Assembly: GCA_013002105.1 (NCBI GenBank)
Contig: JABDKS010000303.1
Coordinates: 1 to 18,602, forward strand
DNA from: Pirellulaceae bacterium
GTDB lineage: Bacteria; Planctomycetota; Planctomycetia; Pirellulales; Pirellulaceae
Length of the DNA: 18,602 nucleotides
Direction: 5' to 3'
A program made the position numbers and the translations under genes. The notes below the pieces were generated by a model, which had not been told where the DNA came from, searched no databases, and was given only the letters and a program-made list of their open reading frames with translations. Of this stretch, positions 1-5,865 are shown piece by piece (position 1 is the first letter of the stretch; each line of letters begins with the position of its first letter).

Positions 1-166
1 GGTCCTGGCCTACGATAAGCCCGCAGCAACGATGAAAACGACCGAGTGATTCATCCTGATTTGGAAGTTTTGAAGTGGGGGTCGAATCGTCGCGACAAGC
101 CGTTTGGCGAGTGTCACTGTCCAAGAAATACAATTCTCAAAGCAACATTCACGGCTTTGCAAATTG
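1..166. other. Left-edge stretch without a recognised gene
   Basis: No reading frame here gives a recognisable protein. The short open frames have no family motifs and overlap the 3' end of rdgB. This stretch lies downstream of rdgB. I see no convincing hairpin with a T-run that would terminate it. It may also hold the end or promoter of a gene outside the window. Confidence 0.4.
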
Positions 167-796
167 TCAATCACGCGCACGTGCGTCGTTCTCGCAGTCA
201 TCAATCAGTCGCAGGAGCTGCGGGATCAATTGCCGCAGTGCTCGCGATCGGTGGCTTAGTGCACGTTTGACGGCTAAGTCGAGTTCCGCAAACGTTTTGT
301 GATACTCGCGAATCTCAAACAACGGGTCGTAGCCAAAGCCCGCGCTGCCACTACGTTGCTCGCGAATTCGTCCCGAACAGCGACCGCTCGTTTCCAAACG
401 AACGTTGCCGCGTGGATCCGACAAGGCAATAAAACAGTTGAACTGCGCGCCACGCTTTTCGGGCGGCAACCCGTCTAACTCTCGCAACAATTTATCGTTG
501 TTCGCTTCGTCATCACCGTGCTTGCCGGCGTAGCGAGCAGAATAGACACCCGGGGCGCCTTGGAGAGCATCCACGGTCAGTCCGCTGTCTTCGGCCAAAA
601 CCCAACGTCCAAGATGTTTGGCCTGCTCGGTGGCCTTGATCGCCGCATTCTCGGCGAACGTGGACCCGGTTTCTTCGACGTCAATCGAACCGGGAATCTC
701 GGCAAGCGACGTTAATTCGATCCGGTCATCAGGAAGCAGCAACCGCAGTTCGACCAGCTTCTTTGCGTTGTTGGTACCCAGAACAAGATCAAACAT
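167..796 (-). CDS. rdgB: RdgB/HAM1-family XTP/dITP diphosphatase
   Basis: This is a non-canonical purine NTP pyrophosphatase. It hydrolyses dITP, XTP and ITP to the monophosphate and PPi in the cytoplasm, which keeps deaminated purines out of DNA and RNA. The 209-residue product spans the whole family (usually about 190-210). Visible motifs are the N-terminal nucleotide-binding loop TNNAKK (residues 8-13), ETGSTFAENA (42-51), the catalytic EDSGL (69-73, Asp70), the GAPGVYSARYAG block (80-91), GFGYDPLF (153-160) and the base-recognition SHR (181-183). The ATG at 796 is the natural start because the first strand (MFDLVLGTNN) begins there; no Shine-Dalgarno is visible. The upstream gene ends only 24 bases before it on the same strand, so co-transcription with that exported-protein gene is likely. 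The family is secure from the motifs; the operon is inferred. Confidence 0.95.
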   Translation of the reverse strand: MFDLVLGTNNAKKLVELRLLLPDDRIELTSLAEIPGSIDVEETGSTFAENAAIKATEQAKHLGRWVLAEDSGLTVDALQGAPGVYSARYAGKHGDDEANNDKLLRELDGLPPEKRGAQFNCFIALSDPRGNVRLETSGRCSGRIREQRSGSAGFGYDPLFEIREYHKTFAELDLAVKRALSHRSRALRQLIPQLLRLIDDCENDARARD

Positions 797-820
797 AGAT
801 CGCGGTTGTGAACATCAGGT

Positions 821-1966
821 CTAACGCATTCCAAACTTCGCGCCGTACAAGCTGCGTTTGGTTTGCTTCGGTACGGCGATGGGTGTGGGCTGAACGTCAA
901 ACGGAATCATCGCGGCGTGATTGGCGGCGATGCCACTTTTGCCAGGGATGGTTCGAGCGACCTGCGAATTGAACGCGCTGTACTTCTGCATCACACGTCG
1001 AATCTCAGGCGAATACTCAAAACCGCCGCCAGGTAACGGACGTCCGAGGGTTTCAAAACTACCAATCGTGACCAGAGAACGATAGCGGTCATGAAATTGA
1101 TAGGCTTCGTCTCCCTTTTGCCGAAGCTGTTTTACCATTTTTCCGGCGTCGGCGGCGTACTTGTCCAAGCGGTCAATGCTGGGCACAAAGTCCTTCTCCT
1201 TCTTACCGTCGACAATCGTACCGAGGCCTTCAAAGGTACAGACGACAACGGTGTATTTTCCATCGCAGTCGAGCAAACTGAAATCCTTGCCGTCGTTCAA
1301 CTGACGGACAAACGAATCGACTTTGGGTGCCGAAAAGTATTCCTCCGGCAACATTGGATTGCGAGTCACAAACGCGTTTGCCATCGGCCCCTTGTTGCGG
1401 CCCTTACGAGACTGAAACAGCTTGTGGCTGAAAGCTTTGATCGTGGTTGCAGGCGTGGAGGTATTGATTTCTTCCTTGACCGCGTTGGGATCTTGATAGA
1501 CCGACAGCGAAAACGATTTCAGTGCCTTCAAGTCTCGCTCGATGCTGGGATGTTCGACGGTATCGTATTCGCCGACCAGCACGGCATAGGCATCGTATTG
1601 GTAGGCATTGGCGTAACGCATCCGACGCGATTGTGAATTCGCGTCTTCCAGCCGGCCGGTGAAGTCGAATTTTTCTCGATAGATAAATGCCGGCAGGCGT
1701 AACTCGCTACGGATTTCTTCGGCCGCGGTTTCCGCACTTTGCTTGGCGTTGTGTCCGACAAAGGTCGTTGCCAAAACCATCCACGGTCCATCTTCTTCGG
1801 TCAACTCATAGCGAACGTTCTTCAATTCGCCGGCTACATCCCGATGAAACATCTTTTGCAGCAACGAGGGCGGATCAGCTTGAGCGGTTGATGGGCCGAG
1901 CGTGCAAATTGCGACAACTGCGGCACAGACAACAAGCAACCAACGACGATTCGGTACGAAGAACAT
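821..1966 (-). CDS. Exported protein with two SPOR-like segments, function unknown
   Basis: The 381-residue product starts at the ATG at 1966. A frame extending back to a GTG at 2071 would put 35 Arg/Pro-rich residues before the signal peptide, so I reject it. Residues 1-30 are a classical signal peptide: two Arg, a hydrophobic core, and an STAQA cleavage site before DPPSLL. I know no named family for the whole protein. Two segments look like the beta-alpha-beta SPOR fold: residues 61-153 (GPWMVLATTFVG, a helix, then YAVLVGEYD) and residues 236-308 (KYTVVVCTFEG, a helix, then SLVTIGSFE). The VGEYD and IGSFE ends resemble the V-x-V-G-x-F strand of SPOR domains, which bind denuded peptidoglycan. 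That assignment is inference. The C-terminus is Pro- and basic-rich. The gene lies 24 bases upstream of rdgB, and a strong terminator separates it from the VWA gene. Confidence 0.8.
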   Translation of the reverse strand: MFFVPNRRWLLVVCAAVVAICTLGPSTAQADPPSLLQKMFHRDVAGELKNVRYELTEEDGPWMVLATTFVGHNAKQSAETAAEEIRSELRLPAFIYREKFDFTGRLEDANSQSRRMRYANAYQYDAYAVLVGEYDTVEHPSIERDLKALKSFSLSVYQDPNAVKEEINTSTPATTIKAFSHKLFQSRKGRNKGPMANAFVTRNPMLPEEYFSAPKVDSFVRQLNDGKDFSLLDCDGKYTVVVCTFEGLGTIVDGKKEKDFVPSIDRLDKYAADAGKMVKQLRQKGDEAYQFHDRYRSLVTIGSFETLGRPLPGGGFEYSPEIRRVMQKYSAFNSQVARTIPGKSGIAANHAAMIPFDVQPTPIAVPKQTKRSLYGAKFGMR

Positions 1967-2109
1967 GCGTGACTTTCGCAAACGAGATGGGGAGGGACAC
2001 CTTCTGCAGGAACGCAGAGGTATCAAAACCCATCGGATCAGCGAAAGAGAAGAATCACCGACGTGAAACACCCGCTATGAAACACACCGCGGTGAGAACG
2101 ACGAGCGGC
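1967..2109 (-). promoter_or_regulatory. Leader/promoter region of the SPOR-like protein gene and rdgB
   Basis: This 143-base stretch lies between the terminator of the VWA gene and the ATG at 1966. It must hold the promoter for the downstream pair if the terminator is efficient. I see no clear -35/-10 pair and no Shine-Dalgarno upstream of the ATG. The assignment rests on position alone. Confidence 0.35.
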
Positions 2110-2148
2110 AAAAAACAAAGGCCAAAGTCGGTTGCCGACTTTGGCCTT
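2110..2148 (-). terminator. Strong rho-independent terminator of the VWA gene
   Basis: Positions 2118-2131 (aaggccaaagtcgg) and 2135-2148 (ccgactttggcctt) form a perfect 14-bp stem with a 3-base loop. Read on the minus strand the stem is followed by TGTTTTTT (2117-2110). It starts about 28 bases after the VWA stop codon. This is the clearest terminator in the window, and it is oriented to stop minus-strand transcripts before they enter the SPOR-like gene. Confidence 0.9.
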
Positions 2149-2176
2149 GGCTTGGAGAAAACGATTCGCACCGCGA

Positions 2177-4228
2177 CTACAGTTTGGGCACGGGACGTTT
2201 GGGTGCCTTTTTGAGCATCTTTTTCTTGTCGTCGGTGGGATTGTTGTTGTTATTGTTGTTGCCCGCACGGTTGGGACGTGGCGTCGTATCAGTGAAGGAC
2301 TCTTCCCATTTCCAGCCGATCGGCACCGTCAATTCTTGCTTTGCCAGGTAAGCCCACGGCGTGCCTTCGTGTTCTTTGACGACGGTTTCGAGCAACATTT
2401 TGGCGGTCTCCGCTTCACGCTGCCACTTGCTACCGACGCTGATTTCTTCACTCGGCTCCAATACCCAAGTGTTGTTCTTCTCCTTCTCGAACGTCATCCC
2501 TCGTTTGGCTTTGGCCAGCATCGCGTTGTAGGTCTCGGTTCGCACCTTTTGCGCCAGCACACGACCCATCGCCAGGTCGTACCCGGCTCTCCAACGAGGA
2601 CTTGGTTCTTCCTCGCGGTGCTTCATGCCCGGCTCCAAAATCTGCGCGAGACGTGCCAGTGTGGGCTCCAACTTGGCCGCGTCCTGTTGGGCAACCGTCA
2701 AGTCGCCCGCCAAACGTGCCACATCGACTTGAACAAACCGGGTCACGGGGCGACGGATGCCGCCGACTGGTTTGACCTGGTTGGCAGCCGAAACCAATGC
2801 GCGACGCAGTGGACTTGATTCTACTTTGGCTCGGTAGTCACCCGGCGAGAGGTAGTCGGGCCGGTAGGGTTCCATGGCTTGAGCGTCAAAGAACCGAGTT
2901 AATTCCGATGCGAACGGCGATAGCTCACGACGGCCAACATCGCGGTCGATGGATCGATTGGGATGGACCGAAAAATAGATTCCGCCGGTTTCGTAACAAA
3001 GCCGCGTCAATGCGTAAGGCCCAAACCCACTGTCGATTGGTTTTTCGTCCTTAAAGTCACCGGTGAAGCCGACTTGGACGTATTCCGAAACGAGTGTCTC
3101 GGGCCCCTGATCGACTTGAGCAAACTGGGGCGATTGATCGTACTTGGGATCGGGATCGACGTACTTGACCAGCGTGTGCTTGCGGCCAAACGGAGCCGGC
3201 ACACCGATCACGTAGACCGGAATCCCCGATCCACGACATGTTTTGATGGCGTTTTCGAGTTGTTGTTCGTCATCGCCGCGTTCGTCGGTGACGACGACAA
3301 ACATCACATTTCGCTGAGGCCCTTGGCCACCACGACTGCGGCGGAGAGTTTTGTATTTGTCTGCTGCGGTCGAAACGGCGGTAAAGACATTTTCGACACC
3401 CGACGTATCGATCTCGATGTTGTCCAAAATCTTCTTGATCTCGTCGACGTCTTCGGTGGGTGGATCGGTAAACAACATCGGCTGTTTGCCACCAAAGCCA
3501 ATGATCGATGTCAGCAGCGGCGCGTCGTGATTCATCAAACCGCGTTTTTGTTTGTCGCGGTCAATGGTATCGCTGGTGATTCCCAGCTCCGTGTAGATCT
3601 GGTCAAAGCGGTCTCGGATGCGAGCCCGTTGCTGATGCAGCGACCCGCTCTGATCAAACAACCAGACAACCAGCGTATTGCGTTCTTCGAGCGACTGCAG
3701 AATCTCGAACGTCAGTCGATCAATCGCGCCGACCGCGCCTGCTGTTTGAACTCCCGTTTTGCCTGTGCGTTCTGTAAATCGATCCATCGGAGCCGACGAG
3801 GGCGTGAAGACTTGGTTGGCCATGATGTTTGCAAAATCCGATTGCTCCATCTCCAGCGGGTTGCTGATCTCGGGGATCTCGCTGAAGACCTCCGCAGAGG
3901 CTTCGGCCATCGCCATGTCAGCCTCGCTGGACGCACCGATCTCCTCGGACGGCTCCTCGTAGGTGACGTCTTCGATGATTTTAATTTCTTCGGTCAACTC
4001 GTTGGTCGGTGGGGACACCAGCACGACGGCATCCTCGTCGACCGGCAGACTGAGCGGCGCAAGTGCGAGCGCCAAAATCAAAATCAAGTGAACTAGAACA
4101 CTCCCGATCAATGCGGATGATTCGTCGGTCTGCAGCACGGGCTCTTCTTCAAGCTCGTCCTCGTCCCACGCATCGACTTCCGCATCTGGGTTGACGATCT
4201 TGTCGTCGGTCGGATGTGATGAGGTCAC
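2177..4228 (-). CDS. Membrane-anchored von Willebrand factor A domain protein
   Basis: The 683-residue product has an acidic N-terminal tail (1-38), one transmembrane helix (about 39-61, SALIGSVLVHLILILALALA), an acidic linker (about 62-150), a VWA domain (about 184-345) and a long helical C-terminal part. The MIDAS metal site looks complete: DQSGS (192-196), a Thr near 283 and Asp315 in VVVTDERGDD. The C-terminus has a seven-Asn run followed by a Lys/Pro-rich tail. The topology implies a VWA domain outside the cytoplasmic membrane, resembling the N-termini of TonB-like anchored proteins. The start is GTG at 4228: an in-frame TAG lies 12 bases upstream, and AGGA (4236-4239) sits 7 bases before it, one of the few good Shine-Dalgarno sites here. 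It appears monocistronic, with its own terminator. Ligand and role are unknown; VWA domains usually mediate metal-dependent protein binding. Confidence 0.88.
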   Translation of the reverse strand: MTSSHPTDDKIVNPDAEVDAWDEDELEEEPVLQTDESSALIGSVLVHLILILALALAPLSLPVDEDAVVLVSPPTNELTEEIKIIEDVTYEEPSEEIGASSEADMAMAEASAEVFSEIPEISNPLEMEQSDFANIMANQVFTPSSAPMDRFTERTGKTGVQTAGAVGAIDRLTFEILQSLEERNTLVVWLFDQSGSLHQQRARIRDRFDQIYTELGITSDTIDRDKQKRGLMNHDAPLLTSIIGFGGKQPMLFTDPPTEDVDEIKKILDNIEIDTSGVENVFTAVSTAADKYKTLRRSRGGQGPQRNVMFVVVTDERGDDEQQLENAIKTCRGSGIPVYVIGVPAPFGRKHTLVKYVDPDPKYDQSPQFAQVDQGPETLVSEYVQVGFTGDFKDEKPIDSGFGPYALTRLCYETGGIYFSVHPNRSIDRDVGRRELSPFASELTRFFDAQAMEPYRPDYLSPGDYRAKVESSPLRRALVSAANQVKPVGGIRRPVTRFVQVDVARLAGDLTVAQQDAAKLEPTLARLAQILEPGMKHREEEPSPRWRAGYDLAMGRVLAQKVRTETYNAMLAKAKRGMTFEKEKNNTWVLEPSEEISVGSKWQREAETAKMLLETVVKEHEGTPWAYLAKQELTVPIGWKWEESFTDTTPRPNRAGNNNNNNNPTDDKKKMLKKAPKRPVPKL

Positions 4229-4274
4229 GTTGAAATCCTACAAAATTGGCTGGGAAACGCTTTGCTTGTTAGCA

Positions 4275-4294
4275 GGACCAATTCCAATTGGCCC
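4275..4294. promoter_or_regulatory. Dyad-symmetric candidate operator upstream of the VWA gene
   Basis: CCAATT-CC-AATTGG at 4278-4291 is a perfect inverted repeat. The symmetry extends to GG/CC at 4275-4276 and 4293-4294 with one mismatched pair. It lies about 50 bases upstream of the GTG start of the VWA gene, a typical place for a dimeric regulator. The symmetry is seen; the operator role is inference. Confidence 0.35.
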
Positions 4295-4738
4295 CTTCTA
4301 CAACTTCATCGATCCGCTCCAGCAATGTGGCCGGGCGAAGCGTCCATCTCGGTCAGGAGGTGATTGGCCTGAAGTCGTAATTTTCAGTCATCTGCGCGAA
4401 AATACCGCGATAGCACTAGTTTCGCCCACCCCTGGCGAAGTTGCAACGTGGAAAGCCGCCAACGGGAAAATCGAACGTTTTTTCAGCCGCCCAAAGCCCG
4501 AATAGGGGGTTTTCCACCGTGTTATGAACGCCCCCGCACCGGGAATGTACCCGTCTGAATTAGGGCGATGAACACGCAATTCGCCACAAGTCCATGATTT
4601 CGTTGAGCCGAACGGGCTAACGATGACCAAAATCGATGCGTTTGCCAGGTTCAATGCGATGGACTTCACGACACCCTTGCTTCGCAATGGTCGCCGCGAC
4701 GACTAATCTGTGCGTTCGGCAAACGTCCGTGCGAGAAA

Positions 4739-4806
4739 TCTGCATGTGGGACGCAGGCGTCTGCATGTGTGTCGAAGTCTCGATGCAGGGATTTTTTGAA
4801 GTCTCG
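4739..4806. repeat. Paired short direct repeats in the divergent intergenic region
   Basis: TCTGCATGTG occurs at 4739-4748 and 4760-4769 (21-base period, two helical turns). GAAGTCTCG occurs at 4774-4782 and 4798-4806 (24-base period). They sit 140-210 bases upstream of the phosphatase gene. They may be protein-binding sites or the remains of a small duplication. Confidence 0.5.
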
Positions 4807-4947
4807 CGTCGGGCTACCCATTTCCATGCAAAATGTTGTTACGTAGCGGGCTAATTGGATTGCGCAACCGAAACATAGTTTGTCTTGGTTGCCCGACCGA
4901 GGACCCGCATAGGCCCTCGCGCGGCAAGTTTCCTTTGATTTAATTCG

Positions 4948-5616
4948 GTGAATTCGGTGAGTGAGCGTTTAATCGCGATAGGTGATATCCACGGTTGCAA
5001 AGTGGCACTGGAGGCCTTGCTGGAGCTGATTGCGCCGACCCCGGAAGACATCATCGTCACGCTGGGTGATTACGTCGACCGTGGCCCCGATGCCAAAGGC
5101 GTGATCGACACCCTGATTCAATGGGGCAATCGCACGCGGATGGTTGGCATCCTGGGAAACCACGAAGAAATGATGATGGAAGTTCTCCACCATCGAACAT
5201 CGCACCATGAATGGCTGAAACATGGCGCGGTACTGACATTGGACAGCTATGGATTCGACGGCGATTTGAATTTCCTGCCGCACGAACACGAACAGTTCAT
5301 CGAATCGTTGGGCGACTACTTTGTTGTCGATGACTTCTTTTTTACTCACGCAGCCTACGATCCCGATGTGCCGTTGGAACATCAACCCGCCGAGATGCTG
5401 CGCTGGTATCCCTTGACCGACGGTTTGCCTGCACCCCACATCAGTGGCAAGACGGCGGTCGTCGGGCACACTGCTAATCGCGATGGCGAAATCCTGGACA
5501 CAGGACATCTGATTTGCTTGGACACGTATTGCTACGGCGGTGGTTGGCTGACGGCGATGGACATGCGCAGTCGCCAAGTTTGGCAAGTCTCCAAGAGTGG
5601 CCAATCACGGCGCTAG
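4948..5616 (+). CDS. Metallophosphoesterase, bacterial Ser/Thr protein phosphatase (PPP) type
   Basis: The 222-residue cytoplasmic phosphatase has all the metal-site motifs of the PPP superfamily: GDIHG (12-16), GDYVDRG (40-46), GNHE (70-73), TH (133-134) and GH (173-174). They are followed by the CLDTYCYGGGWLTA strand near the C-terminus that is typical of bacterial PrpA/ApaH-like enzymes. The two-metal centre would hydrolyse phosphomonoesters, either phosphoproteins or dinucleoside tetraphosphates; sequence alone does not decide between them. The length fits the family (about 210-250). An in-frame TGA at 4936-4938 leaves only GTG starts, at 4948 and 4957. They sit in a tandem AATTCGGTG duplication (4942-4959), neither has a Shine-Dalgarno, and the choice is uncertain by three codons. 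No kinase or partner gene is adjacent. The next gene on the strand starts 249 bases downstream, so this is probably a single-gene unit. Confidence 0.92.
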   Translation: MNSVSERLIAIGDIHGCKVALEALLELIAPTPEDIIVTLGDYVDRGPDAKGVIDTLIQWGNRTRMVGILGNHEEMMMEVLHHRTSHHEWLKHGAVLTLDSYGFDGDLNFLPHEHEQFIESLGDYFVVDDFFFTHAAYDPDVPLEHQPAEMLRWYPLTDGLPAPHISGKTAVVGHTANRDGEILDTGHLICLDTYCYGGGWLTAMDMRSRQVWQVSKSGQSRR

Positions 5617-5679
5617 ATCCGGTTTGCTTTCAAAACATTGCCGCCCTGCACGATGGGGTTGTGTGCGGAAGTTCGACGC

Positions 5680-5723
5680 AACCGGCAAAGTTTGCCAATT
5701 TTACTCAACCGGCATAACCGGCA
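5680..5723. repeat. Three copies of AACCGGCA
   Basis: The octamer AACCGGCA occurs at 5680-5687, 5707-5714 and 5716-5723 on the plus strand, between the phosphatase and BBP7 genes. The first copy overlaps a small hairpin. It is either a short-repeat remnant or a cluster of binding sites for the BBP7 promoter. Confidence 0.45.
5684..5704 (+). terminator. Weak candidate terminator of the phosphatase gene
   Basis: GGCAAAGTTTGCC (5684-5696) can form a 5-bp stem with a 3-base loop, followed by AATTTT. It lies about 70 bases past the phosphatase stop codon. The stem is short, so efficiency is doubtful. Confidence 0.25.
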
Positions 5724-5758
5724 ACGTCGAAGGTTGATCTAGGCACATAGCGCTCCCT

Positions 5759-5772
5759 CCGTTTCGAAACGG
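5759..5772. promoter_or_regulatory. Perfect 14-bp palindrome upstream of the BBP7 gene
   Basis: CCGTTTCGAAACGG is fully self-complementary and lies 94 bases upstream of the BBP7 ATG. A homodimeric regulator site is plausible, but no recognised regulon consensus matches it. Confidence 0.35.
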
Positions 5773-5865
5773 CAGGACGAGCCGCTGGACCAACGTGATT
5801 CCTGGCCCGCCCAGCGCGATCACGGGACGTCTTTGTCTGAACTGAACCTATCGTTGGAACGAGCA

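Larger units (their letters stand above)
4229..4947. promoter_or_regulatory. 719-base divergent intergenic region (VWA gene / phosphatase gene)
   Basis: The region separates two divergently transcribed genes and should hold both promoters. Open frames of 72-104 codons exist in it, but none gives a recognisable protein and they overlap one another on opposite strands. I treat it as non-coding. It contains a CCAATT-CC-AATTGG dyad near the VWA gene, paired direct repeats (TCTGCATGTG and GAAGTCTCG) at 4739-4806, and a GTTGCGCAAT motif on the minus strand at 4859-4868. I cannot place -35/-10 boxes with confidence. Confidence 0.5.

Noticed and set aside
821..2071. Longer form of the exported protein starting at GTG 2071
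   Set aside because: The extra 35 residues are Arg/Pro/Ser-rich and would bury the signal peptide. The ATG at 1966 starts directly at the signal peptide.
2963..4096. A 377-codon open frame on the plus strand
   Set aside because: It is antisense to the VWA gene, whose frame shows a complete domain structure. The translated product has no recognisable motif and looks like a shadow frame.
4388..4687. A 99-codon minus-strand frame and overlapping plus-strand frames in the divergent intergenic region
   Set aside because: They have no family resemblance, no ribosome-binding site and overlap each other on opposite strands. They are more likely regulatory DNA.
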